Shown one piece after another: positions 1 through 10,995 of a DNA stretch of 64,000 nucleotides. Each line of letters starts with the position of its first letter. Positions within the stretch are counted from its first letter, which is position 1. Under the pieces are notes generated by a model. The model ran no database searches. It had not been told where the DNA came from and saw only the letters and a list, made by a program, of their open reading frames with translations. Source of the stretch: Tipula vernalis (Eukaryota > Arthropoda > Insecta > Diptera > Tipulidae); contig OY282558.1 in NCBI GenBank assembly GCA_958295665.1, forward strand, positions 459,683,995 through 459,747,994. The letters are read 5' to 3'. A program made the translations under genes and the position numbers.

Positions 1-24
1 TGATTTGCCCTTGCCATTCGCCAT
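1..24 (-). CDS. possible start of a protein-coding exon cut by the left edge
   Basis: On the minus strand an ATG with A at -3 and G at +4 opens MANGKGKS and runs off the window. The upstream stretch is AT-rich and could be 5' UTR or intron. Eight codons are too few to identify a family. It could be a first exon of the gene on the left or a chance ATG. Confidence 0.2.
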
Positions 25-2295
25 TTTTTCCCCCTCGATGTACATTTTATTATCACAATTATTATCTATCTACATAGTTGGTAATTTATTCGGTTTAATT
101 TAATTAAAAACGAATAAAACACAAAATATCTGAAATGTTTTCATTAGAGAGAATCATCAGGATGTTATTCGTCAATTTATCCGCTCATCCTGTCTTTATC
201 GAAAAACTCTTAAATTTATTGACGTTTTCAGAATAATTCTTTAGACTGGGTCGCCGGATAAATTGGCATAGCAAGTAAGCGATATTTTGAATTGAATTGG
301 AAATTATTGATCTATTTATGACCAAGACAAATAGTATAAATTCTTCAAAGCGAAATCACACCGCTTTTACGAAACGTTAAAGAAAAACTTGAGGGAAATA
401 CAAACTGTTTAAGGCTTCCACGATTTGAAGATTAAACAAAAACCTTGCAATTTCTAATATAAAACAGTAAACAGGTCATTCATGGACGCGTCGCACCTAC
501 TATTGGTTGTCACAATACATTAAGCCTCAGCCAGATGGTTCGCGAATCGATAGTTCGTTATGCTTGTATAAAAAATATCGGTATTTGAATTGAACATAGA
601 AATTTATTTAATTTACGGGCATCTGTAATCTTGCGATCGCGGACTGTTTGTGGATCGCATAAATTTATTGGTTTAATTTAATTTTATTGGTTGAGAGAGA
701 ATAAAATGTTTTACCGATGAAAAGGGGCAAATGGAAATTTGTATATCGCCATTTTGAATATTTGTGATATGATGTAGTAAATAGATGGACCAGTCAAGTC
801 CATCAAGGAATAAAACCATTTCGCAATCCGAAAAATGTCAGAGATATTCAAACTTAACTGGGTTCAACGAGATGTTTACTGATTGCAAAATCCTTGACAG
901 TGATGTTACGAGGAAAGATGCTGTGTAATTTCAGTTGAAACGAAGCAAAGAAATTGCTCAAAAACCGTAAGAGAATTATTAGAGTTGTGAACTGGGAACA
1001 CTAACTACAGTTGCGGTATTACAGAGGTTTAGAGATTATTTGGTTGACCCAAATTTCAAAATTGTTATACTAACCGTTCAGTATTTAATGGAGAATAAGG
1101 AACTCACTTCGAGAATAGGAATTCAATTTCCAGAATAACGGATAAGCGTGTGACAGTAAAAGAAGATACTATTAATTGGTCACTTATCTGTTTACCTGTT
1201 ACGAACAAACAATATATCAATAGATAATGTCAGTGATTGGTCGCTTTTCGATGTCCAGGTAAAAGTTTTTGTTAATTTGGCGTAAGAGAAGTCTAATTTC
1301 TGGCTTGTTTCAGTTTATCTGGTGTTGTCTACCGACTGCTGAATAATTTACCAACAAATCTTCCAATTCTTAAAATTTAGCTTTGCGAAGATAAAATAAT
1401 TTAGTTCGCACATTTGATAAGTTTGAATTGAGAAAATGAGTGACACATACCTGCAAAAAATCCATTTTATTATTTTTCGTCGCCAAGAATCAACAGAAAA
1501 AATCATAAATTAGCTTTAAGAAAATTCCTTATGGAAAAGCCACCCATCTTCCAGACCAATGCCATTAGTAGGTTTGTCATAAGCTTTGCTTAGATTAAAA
1601 AATATAAAATTCTAATGAGAATACGTATTCGCGATTACCTGAGGAGAGTTATTGGAGATTTCCTATATGCCTTACAGAAGTGCCGTTGTTGCATGATTAT
1701 GTAGCTAGATAATTCAGCAACATATTTTCGCAATTTTTGAGATTATTCGGTATTTCATTGGCTTTGTTTAGGCTGTTGTTAAGAATCTGCTAATTTTAGT
1801 AAGAGTTCACAAAATCTTTCATATTGTTCAAAAGCTTCAAGATTTTTTTGAAATTATTGAAAATTTATCGCGGATTCTTACCTATATTATTCAAGATTTA
1901 TCAAGGTTTTCAAAATCACTCGAGATTTTTTCTGATAAATTTTGCAGATTATTCCTTAAATGTGGACGTTATTACGATTAAGTGGTATTTTCACTAAGTG
2001 ATAAATTGATCTATGTATGTATACTGTTGAACTATACGCTGTTCACTTTCAAAAGCCGAAAATTTCACATTTTCAATATTCTTCGGAATTTCGAAAAATA
2101 GAATTTTTTTTAATATCTAATTTTTTAAAGTTCCGCGAATTTTGAAATTCTGAATTCAGAATTTCTTCTTTCAATTTTTTAGTAAACAGTTTTTTGAGCT
2201 TTCATAATTTCAAACACTAATATCGTGTATGCACATATCATCGGAAAAGTATCTATAAATAAAATAAGTTTAAAAGCTCTTGAAGCGTTTTAATT
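25..2295. other. AT-rich noncoding stretch
   Basis: No reading frame of convincing composition, no RNA gene and no clear repeat were seen. It may be an intron of, or spacer next to, the gene represented at the left edge and at 6935-7200. Confidence 0.4.
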
Positions 2296-2880
2296 TTACT
2301 TTCTTTTACTCTAGTAAAATAAAGTATAGTAATCATGAAAATTTTGGACCTTGAGATTTTTAGAGATTTATTTGTTTTGAGGTCCCCTGAGTCCGAAAAA
2401 GTGGGTTTCGAAATGGTGTCTGTCTGTCTGTCTGTCAGTCTGTCAGTCTGTCAGTCTGTCAGTCTGTCAGTCTGTCAGTCTGTCAGTCTGTCAGTCTGTC
2501 AGTCTGTCAGTCTGTCAGTCTGTCTGTGACCTCTCTACAGCCCAGATGGTTTAACCAATCGAACTGAAACTTCAGAATTAAGCTTTAATGATAAATTGGG
2601 AGGCAGTGAATTTTACTCCAAATCGGCTAACAGGAAGTGGCCACTCCCTTGGTCCATAAAGTTTATTTTGCAAATATCTTAAAAAGTATAAGGTTTACAA
2701 AAAACTACTAATTCAAAATGTTTCCAAAAATTAAAAACAAATAAAAATAAAAAATAAAAAATTAAAAAAAAAAATTTAAAAATTTAAAAATTAAAAAAAA
2801 AAAAATTAAAAAAAAAAATTAAATTTCTCAAAATTCTCTGTTCGTAAAACAAAGTTGTGTGTTTGCGACACTTCCATTTT
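2296..2880 (+). mobile_element. DINE-1/mini-me-like repeat, copy 1
   Basis: This block is repeated almost intact at 3777-4256. It has a conserved head (TTACTTTCTTTTACTCTAG), a conserved core ending in GAGTCCGAAAAAGTGGGTT, then a (TCTG)n/(TCTGTCAG)n microsatellite at about 2419-2527, a conserved body, an A/T-only tract near 2740-2820, and a tail containing AAATTCTCTGTTCGTAAAA. Internal GTCY-type microsatellites are known from dipteran mini-me and DINE-1/Helitron-like elements, which is the basis of the label; the family assignment is inference. The 64-codon frame through the microsatellite is an artefact of the repeat. Confidence 0.6.
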
Positions 2881-3776
2881 TTAACTAGGTATTTGAGGGA
2901 CCTATTCTATGTGCTAGCCAAACCTTTGTCATCATTGTTGGCAATTGCCGATATTGGGGCCCTTGGGAGTTGAGTGCGATTTCCAAAAAATAATTTTGCA
3001 GAACTTTTACTAAACGAACGATTCGTATTAATTAGGGTTTTCTAACTAGGTAATTAAGGGGCCTATTCCATGTTCTAGCGAAACCTTTGTCATCATTGTT
3101 GGCAATGGCTGATATTGGCCCTTGGGAGTTGAGTGCGATTTCCAAAAAATAATTTTGCAGAACTTTTACTAAACGAACGATTCGTATAGATTAGGGTTTT
3201 TTAACTAGGTAATTAAGGGACCTATTCCATGTGCTAGCGAAATCTTAATCATCATTGTTGAGTGCGATTTCCAAAAAATAATTTCGTAGAACTTTTATTA
3301 AACGAACGGTTTGTATGGATTAGGGTTTTTTAACTAGGTATTTGAGGGACCTATTCTATATGCTAGCGAAACCTTTGTCATCATTGTTGGCAATGGCCGA
3401 TATTGGCCCTTGGGAGTTGAGTGCGATTTCCAAAAACTAATTTTGCAGAACTTTTATTAAACGAACGATTTGTATGGATTAGGGTTTTTTAACTAGGTAT
3501 TTGAGGGACCTATTCTATGTGCTAGCCAAACCTTTGTCATCATTGTTGAGTGCGATTTCCAAAAAATAATTTCGTAGAACTTTTATTAAACGAACGATTC
3601 GTATGGATTAGGGTTTTCTAACTAGGTAATTAAGGGGCCTATTCCATGTGCTAGCGAAACCTTTGTCATCATTGTTTGCAATGGCCGATATTGGCCCTTG
3701 GGAGTTGAGTGCGATTTCCAAAAAAATAATTTTGCAGAACTTTTACTAAATGAACGATTCGTATGTATTAGGGTTT
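2881..3776 (+). repeat. tandem array of about 160-bp units (six copies)
   Basis: Six head-to-tail units each start near the word AACTAGGTA, at about 2883, 3044, 3203, 3332, 3491 and 3620. Spacing alternates between about 160 bp and about 129 bp; the short units lack an internal 30-bp piece around GGCAATGGCCGATATTGG. Other shared words are CATCATTGTTG, GAGTTGAGTGCGATTTCC and AACGAACGATT. The array is bounded on both sides by copies of the same microsatellite-bearing element, and the last unit stops where the second copy starts. Confidence 0.85.
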
Positions 3777-4256
3777 TTTACTTTCTTTTACTCTAGTAAA
3801 ATAAAGTACATATAGTAATCATGAAAATTTTGAACCTTGAGATTTTTATAGATTTATTTGTTTTGAAGTCACCTGAGTCCGAAAAAGTGGGTTCGAAATG
3901 GTGTTTGTCTGTCTGTCTGTCAGTCTGTCTGGGTCCTCTCTACTGCCCATATGGTTTAATCAATCGAACTGAAACTTCAGATTTAAGCTTTTTTGTTAAA
4001 TTGGGAGGTCCCAGTGTTTTTTACTCCAAATCGGCTAACCGGAAGTGGCCACTCCCTTGGTCCAGAAAATTTGTTTTGCAAATATCTTAAAAAGTATAAG
4101 GTTTACAAAAAACTACTTAAATACAAAATGTTTCCAAAAATTAAAAACAAATTAAAATAAAAAATTAAAAATTAAAAAAAAAATTAAGAAAAAAATAAAA
4201 TTTCTCAAAATTCTCTGTTCGTAAAAGAAAGTCGTGTGTTGGACACACCTCAATTT
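3777..4256 (+). mobile_element. DINE-1/mini-me-like repeat, copy 2
   Basis: Direct repeat of 2296-2880 in the same orientation, with a much shorter TCTG tract (about 3907-3930). The shared 3' part runs through CAAATATCTTAAAAAGTATA to AAATTCTCTGTTCGTAAAA. Together with copy 1 it frames the 160-bp array, so the whole 2296-4256 segment may be one composite element or the product of element expansion. Confidence 0.6.
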
Positions 4257-6934
4257 TTTAATTTTAAAAATTGCCTCTAATTCATACCAGAACTACCAAG
4301 AATAGTTATATACAGCTTTTAAACTAATCTAAGTAGGTCAAAAAATTAACATTCAGATTTTTACTACTAAACATACCCAAACCAGTTAAAACTATTCCAA
4401 TTCCAGATAACACAAGTTTTGTGGTAAGAAGCTCTTTTGCTTGTTAAAGCTTTCACACCATAAAGTTTGTAATTTTTTTATCTACCAAAATTTTGTTCAA
4501 ATGTACATAAATTCTCCATTGAATATCGGTGGAAACTATGTATATTAAAGTCATCGATGAAGCTTTGAGGTAAAAACCTATTTTGCTTACTAAAACTTTT
4601 CAAACTATTTAATTTGAAAAGTTTATATCTGCCAAAATTTAAATTAGACTGATGAAATGTAAATTTTAAATATACACAGTAACAGTTATATTTCGTTGAG
4701 CTTTTAACTAAAATTCAGATAACTTAGCCTTTTAACCGTATTTTAAGCTGGTAAGAAAAACTTTCAGCTCTTTTTAGCTAGACACACTCAAACCAGTTAC
4801 AGTTACTCCAGTTTTAGATACCACTGAAGTTTTGAGCTAAAAAGCTCTTTCACTTATTAAAGCTTTCAAACTATATCATTTTAAAAATTGATAATTTTTA
4901 AAGTTGTCAATACTTCAACGAATATCTTATTTTACCAGAATATTTTAAGGTTTTGAGATCGAAGTCGATATTGGCCAATGAAAGGTTTTATCGGTCGTTT
5001 TTAACCTTTATAGCAAAATTTGATTAAAGTTTAAATGAAGCTTCTTTTCTTGGATAACCACCCCTTGGCCAGATGGGAAAAACGAATGATGAATTTTGTA
5101 TCTTGCTTGATTTAGAGCTTAGGTTTTTTTTAATTGGCTAAACTTTTTAGTGAAGCTATAATTAAATTGTTAAATAGTAAGATTCACCCTCTTTTTTGCT
5201 CCAAACCTTTGATAAACCCTTAACTCTTGTTTTTCAATTAATTTTCGTGTATCTCAAAATTTAATCTTAATGGCAGTTCGGCACTTACCTGCACAAAAAT
5301 TGTTCACTGAAGAATAGCGACTTGTCTAATTTTATTTTAATTGAAAATTCTAAACTTTTTAAATTCACAGCTGAATTTTTTTTTTCAAAACTTCCTTCAG
5401 TCACGAATCATTTTGAGCAGAACAACTTTTAAAATAAGCATTATGTATTTTTATTATAAATGTTTAACAAATATATTGACGACACATGTTATCCAACATT
5501 TCACTATACTATATGACTCGATAATACTATTGAATAAAACTATTTTTAAAGCAGGGAAAGGATTTACAAGTTTTGATCGACATACATTTTTTGAAATTCA
5601 GAAATGAAATTTTTAATTCAAAATTTAAAACGATCTAGAATAGTGATGGGCTAAATCAATGTTTTTTATTAAAAAGCATACGAGAAAATAGACAAAACAG
5701 AACAAAAGAGATCAATTAAGCTCGTCACTAATCTAGAATTTATATAGTCTAATTTTGATAAATTTGAAATTCATAGGGAGTTAGTGTTTTGTAAATTTTG
5801 AAAAAATAGTTAAGTATTGGGTAATTTATCTAACGTTTATATTATTAAATTGCTAGTAGCCATAAGACTGACTTGAAGAGGAAAATGAAGGAACATTGTT
5901 AGAGAAAAGTTACAGAATTCATTGGAACGACAAAACAAGACCCAATAATCTGACAGATATCAAAATTCGTAATTTGAACCACAATTAATAAAAAATTGGC
6001 TATGTGAAGTTATATCAAACTTTCTTCATTTAACAATGAATAGTGGAGCTATTGGCTATGGATATTGCCCCTCTGAGGATTTCTGCGCAAAATCAAATAT
6101 CATTATCCATAAGTCAATGTGCTTAAAAGATCATTATGGTTAAAAACGCTCCGCCACTAAGATCAAAAATCGGCAAATAACTAGTTTCTCCACCAATGCA
6201 GTCATCACAAGAGTACATTATTAAACTCTTCATTCCATTATAAGGAGCAGATAGAAAACGACAAGCAGCTTAATTTTGAAATTCGGCCTCTAACCAGAAT
6301 ATTTTCTGGCACCCCCGGCAGACCAAGGTGATTCCACAAATTAAAACAGCTAATAATTAAAAGTTAGAAATCGATTTTGAGTTTTTTGAGTTTGAAAAAT
6401 TAATTTTCAACATTTTCTTCTGTAAAGCATGCTAGTTCTTGGAACAACTCTATTTTACTTCACATTTATAAACCAAATTGGTCTACATATGGGGGGAAAA
6501 AATCGCCCGTCTTTTTTATTATTATCGCTCCCATGAGCTAACTAAATCACACAGACATAAAAACTCAAATTACAAACATATCATTCACAGATAAACTTCC
6601 TAATTACCATTAAGCTGCTGCTACCTGCAGAAACTTAATCATTCTTAAAATGTTATCGCTACAGAGGCACACCAGAGCAACTTGTAATAAAAATTTTATG
6701 ACTCGTAAAAATCGACTAATAAAACTCGCATCTCGTATCGTAAATAAATAAATGTACCGTGGGTGAATTGAGAGAGTATAGAAGAGTCGACCACATATAC
6801 TGAAAAAAGAGCAAAACTTTCAGTTTTTTTTTATTTTTTTGTACAGGTTGTGTGTACATTTTATATATTTGAACTTGGGAAGTTCGGAAAAGTACACAAA
6901 AATTTAGTAGTATAGTATTATAGTAAAATGTTAC
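4257..6934. other. noncoding AT-rich DNA
   Basis: No supported exon, RNA gene or mobile element. Reading frames here (for example 5341-5607) have random AT-rich composition. It lies downstream of the donor site at 6934/6933 on the minus strand, so it is probably intron of the gene whose first coding exon is at 6935-7200. Confidence 0.4.
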
Positions 6935-7200
6935 CTATTTATTAGCGCCAATGTGGGTGGTGGTAGTGGAGGTGGTGCCGGTATAATCGGTGTTGTTACC
7001 AGAGATGATGATGTATCCGGTTGCTGTTCACTATTTATATTTGTGCTACTAGCTTTTGGTGGAATATTTTTTGGAATATCGGTGGATGTAACCTCCTCGA
7101 TGTCGGAGTCAATTCCTTGCGCAAAATCCATATAAAACGAGTCTCTGGAATCGCTTGAGCCTCGTCGCAGCTTTAACGATAAATCGGGTGAACTATCCAT
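6935..7200 (-). CDS. first coding exon of an unrecognised gene (partial)
   Basis: The exon starts with MDSSPDLSLKLRRGSSDSRD and continues with an acidic stretch (FAQGIDSDIEEV), a Ser/Thr/Asn linker and a proline-rich run (PAPPPLPPPT). It ends on a clean splice donor (AG|GTAACA, exon end 6935) in phase 2 after 88 codons. Codon use is balanced and unlike the surrounding AT-rich noise. The basic-serine/acidic pattern could be a phosphorylated, disordered N-terminus of a signalling or trafficking adaptor, but no family is recognised. The remaining exons must lie to the left, in the presumed intron or outside the window. Upstream sequence to about 7950 would be 5' UTR and promoter; a TATATA-like word lies at about 7900. 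Confidence 0.65.
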
Positions 7201-8926
7201 TATGTAAATGTATGTATTGTTACTAAATAAATATTTCTTGTCACTAAGAGAGGTGTGTGCCCACTATATTCACATATAAATCATCTTCACAATTTTTTTT
7301 TTAATATTTTGCATATCCACAACTAACACACAGGAAATCAAATCATTTTTTCACTTTATCATAATCATTTTCATCACAAATTACTTTTTTTAATAGAATG
7401 GAGGAACTTTACAATTTAAATGGCTTATATCACAAAATAATAATGATAGAGCGTTCTATATAAATACTAAAACAACAACAATAATAATTAAAAGCGCACA
7501 GATAAAAAAAAAATCGCGTAATTTGGTTTAACGATTCATTGATCCCTTAGTTGCATCTCGCGTTGATATGGGTACATTTCCTTCCGGATTGAGGAGATTT
7601 CTTGTTAAAACACAAAACACGGTAAAATAAAAAATTTTCCTCCTCTATTGTATTACTATACTCACGAACGAGTATACACAATATTATAATCTATTACAAA
7701 ACATAATCATTTTCCTCCCGCTTTTCTTTTGTTTTACACTCGCAAACGACCAAAAAAAAAAAAAATGATAACAGTAAAATATACAAAAACACAACAAACA
7801 AAGTATTTTAACGCGCGCAGAATGAAAATTTGTCGAGTTCACGGTGTAACGCCACGAAAAGATGGTTTGGTACTAAAACGACGACAACGACACCGCACCG
7901 TATATAGAGAGATTGTGAGCTGAGACAAAACAAAAATTTACTACCAAAATATTATTGTATGCACTCCCCCTATTTTTGTAGTATACTATAATAAGTATGT
8001 GTATACTAAAATTTTGATTTATTTGCGAGTGTGTTGCTTATAGTTCACTACACATACTAAACTCTCGACTTTCCATCATTTTTCATTGTAGTCAGCCAGA
8101 GCGCGCATATAAAACATTTGGAAAAAGCGGAGAAAATTTTTGTTATATACTAAATTTTGTATGTAAATAATATTTTTGGGGGGATTTGTACACACATATG
8201 TGTATGTATATAAATACACATAAACGAACCAAAATAGGAAATGTTTTATTTTCATGTTCGGAAAATTCATTCAACCATATTTTTACGATACACGCAGAAT
8301 TAATTTGTATACAAGAGCGCTTTCTTGTATCTAAGTTGACAACAACAACAAAAAAACTTACGTCGCATTTGTTACTGCTCCTTGTCGATATGTAAGACTA
8401 TCCTGAGGAACAGAAGAAAAGGATACGACTATAAAGAAAGGATAATAAAAACATCGTACATAAAACAGAAGAAAGGAGCAGTTTGTACTGTGTATATTTT
8501 TGTTTTGGCATCATGGAAGGAAAATAAAATGGATAAGGATAATAAAAGAAACATAAAATTACCAGGAGGAAAGATTTGTGATGAATGTATGATTCAACTA
8601 AATGTTTTTGCTATATACATACCTGATGATTATGATGACGATGTTTAAGAATTTTTTATGTTTCATTTTTTATTAACAGAAATAAAATTTTGCTTGTATT
8701 CCAAATGATGATGACGGAATTGGTGGATGATGCGATTCAAAATATTTGTAGAAGTTTAACATAGACTGCCCCCCTCCCCCCCTTCCCCTTTAAGGGATTA
8801 TTCTTTGTACATATTATTGGGTTATGGCAATTTAAAGCCGTATGCAGAACATCTTGTCCAAATTATAATGAACTTTTTTAAAACTAATAAAAATTTTGCA
8901 GAAATTTGCCGAACATTCACAGTGAA
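7201..8926. other. 5' flank of the minus-strand gene; no gene seen
   Basis: The stretch holds simple AT-rich sequence, short homopolymers and several small frames (7729-7923, 8382-8648) with no recognisable domain. Its position directly upstream of the exon at 6935-7200 makes it the likely 5' UTR/promoter region of that gene. Confidence 0.35.
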
Positions 8927-8944
8927 AAAACTTTACTTTTGACC

Positions 8945-9002
8945 TACAGGTTCGTATGAATTTCCAACATAACGTTATGTTTGAAATTCATACAAACCTG
9001 TA
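8945..9002. repeat. near-perfect spacerless palindrome (hairpin)
   Basis: Two 29-bp arms meet with no loop at the centre AACATAAC|GTTATGTT and differ at only two positions. Outer sequence on both sides (T/A-rich words around ACTTTTGACC and AGTAAAAGGT) is partly complementary and extends the symmetry. It could be the core of a foldback element or the joint of a rearrangement. It lies immediately before the PHD-finger reading frame at 9008. Confidence 0.8.
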
Positions 9003-9007
9003 AGTAA

Positions 9008-9578
9008 AAGGTAAAATGTTTTTGCAAACCGGTCAATGGTCGCGAATCGTTTGTTTGCTTTGGACAGTGCAAAACGTACTTTCATCCTTCATGTATTGCG
9101 GTAAATTTCGAGAAATGGAGAAAATTATTAAGGGACAGCCAGTACGTCAAGTTCGTTTGCGGCAATTGCCAGGTAGAAGAAGAATTATTAAATAGTATTT
9201 GATGCCAATCTTCTTAAGGCGCCTACACCTATTGAAAGCCAAGAAGTTGGTCTAAATTTTGACAGGTGCGAATTAAAAACGGTTAGCATCAACTCGACAG
9301 ATTTGAGATTAATCAACCGGAATTCTGCACGACTGATGTCAGATCTAGTAGTATCTCGGGATGCTACCGCAAGTACAACAATATCCAGTGATGACCAATC
9401 GAATGCTACTAATATAACAGCTTGCAATAATAATCATGATGAAGGCAGAAGGTCAAACTTATCTGCAAATAACATTATTCGTGTACAAGATTTATCAACG
9501 GATTCACATCCGCAAAAATTGGCGTCGATGTTTCAACCTCATTTGCAACTAACTAATCCCAAAAAACAGGAATATTGA
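9008..9578 (+). pseudogene. PHD-type zinc finger coding fragment, frameshifted
   Basis: From 9008 to the stop at 9202 one frame encodes a C4HC3 PHD-like finger. The eight ligands can be read in order: CFC, then CFGQC, then HPSC after KTYF, then CGNC near the end (FVCGNCQ). A frame shifted by one base opens just before this stop and runs through DANLLKAPTP to the stop at 9576-9578. This second part is Ser/Asn/Thr-rich (for example ATASTTISSDDQSN), as expected of a disordered linker. A single-base indel near 9190-9200 would join the two. PHD fingers occur in chromatin proteins and also in ORF1 proteins of some insect LINEs. With no start codon and the upstream side cut by the palindrome at 8945-9002, a decayed retroelement ORF1 or gene relic is most likely. 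Confidence 0.6.
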
Positions 9579-10995
9579 ATATCTATCCTTTATATCGTTC
9601 AAAATCGGAGTAAATACCAATGTGCTCGATAAGTTTACTGATCCCTCTATTTAGCCTGTAGGAATAATAATTCGTGATTTTAAATATCGTCCAACGGTTT
9701 TAGAACACTCACCTTCAATTCAACACTCAACCATCTTCCAGTTCAGCGGTTTTCATGCATCACCAACTAACTGCACATTTTCAATACGAAAATGATTCAG
9801 CTAAGTCAAATGTAAGTTGTAATTCCATGAATTGGTGTCAGAAACCATCATATTACAAGTATAAGAATTCTAGATCCCTCTCGGATTCCTGGAAGTCATA
9901 TAAGATATCAATTAACGAGCACGGCTTGGTATATGTTTTGTAGGCCATAGATACAGCTTGCCAATAGCCAAAGTAAAATAAAATTGTATTAGCCGTAAGG
10001 CACATATAGTCCCTAGAAGTCATACAAGATATCAAATAATGAGCACGGCTTGGTATAGGTTGATCATGGCCCGTGGCCAATGAATTTTTGCCAATTTTGG
10101 ATATATCATATCAAACGAAAGAGAAGAAAGTAGTGCCGAATCACATTTTCGATTTTTGTCCGCTTAAGGCGCTGTTTCAACTTTACCAATCGTCAATTTC
10201 CATAATATGTAATTTTAAATGGCGTAACCAAATAGGTTATATTCTATAAGGGACATCGCATAAATAAAAGCAATTAACACGAAAAAAAATGACAACAAGA
10301 TATGAAGTAAAGATGTTATGTAGCAAAAATTCAAAATTTCTAAAGGTGGCATCTGAAAAAATTTAGCGATACTAATTTGTCAAATATCAAATGGAACTGC
10401 ATTATCGATAAAACTACCTATATCTTTGACCGCAAGATTCTATGGAAAAGTCAAATAAATTATTGTAGTTTTACTTTGGGAATTTTACCACAACAATGCC
10501 ATGTATTTTGATCCCGGAATTAATATGTAGTTTCAAACCAAGGTTTTCTTGGTATAGAATTATTCTAGCAATAATTTTGAAAAATTTTATTCTTTTTTTA
10601 TTTAATTTTTAATGTCAACTGATAAAAGATAAAAGAAAATTATTTTCGGTTTTTATTTTAAGCATAATTTCCATTTTTATTTTTATACCAATTACTATTC
10701 CAGTTACCAAATTAAGATGGCAATTACCACGATCGTTCTCTTTTGAGCTTATTTGTGAATTGTTATCTCTCTTATTTGCGTCATATTAAATGAAAAACTC
10801 AAAAAACGCACATTCGAACAAACACACATTTATCAATACTATATGTAGTTTCTTCCAATAATCCTCAACTCAATCCTCATTTTGCGACCAAAATCGATGT
10901 CCAGTTATCGTAAATTATGCTCTCCGATGTCGCAAAAAACAAAACACAAAACAACTAAAGTGGTGTTTAACCATTTTCCATATCTTTACAAAACT
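9579..10995. other. noncoding; contains a short 124-bp-spaced duplication
   Basis: No gene seen. Two similar segments at about 9889-9945 and 10013-10070 share AGTCATA(T/C)AAGATATCA and GAGCACGGCTTGGTATA, a short tandem duplication with a 124-bp offset. The rest is plain AT-rich sequence up to the start of the Vamp7 duplication unit. Confidence 0.5.

Noticed and set aside
2335..2529. 64-residue frame ending in a Ser-Val-Cys-Leu repeat
   Set aside because: It is translation of the TCTG/TCAG microsatellite inside a repeated element; the same start recurs at 3821 with a different continuation.
6953..7135. 60-residue plus-strand frame rich in glycine
   Set aside because: It is the antisense shadow of the minus-strand exon at 6935-7200.
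7729..7923. 64-residue lysine/arginine-rich plus-strand frame
   Set aside because: Composition reflects A-rich sequence, no homology is recognised, and it lies in the presumed 5' region of the opposite-strand gene.
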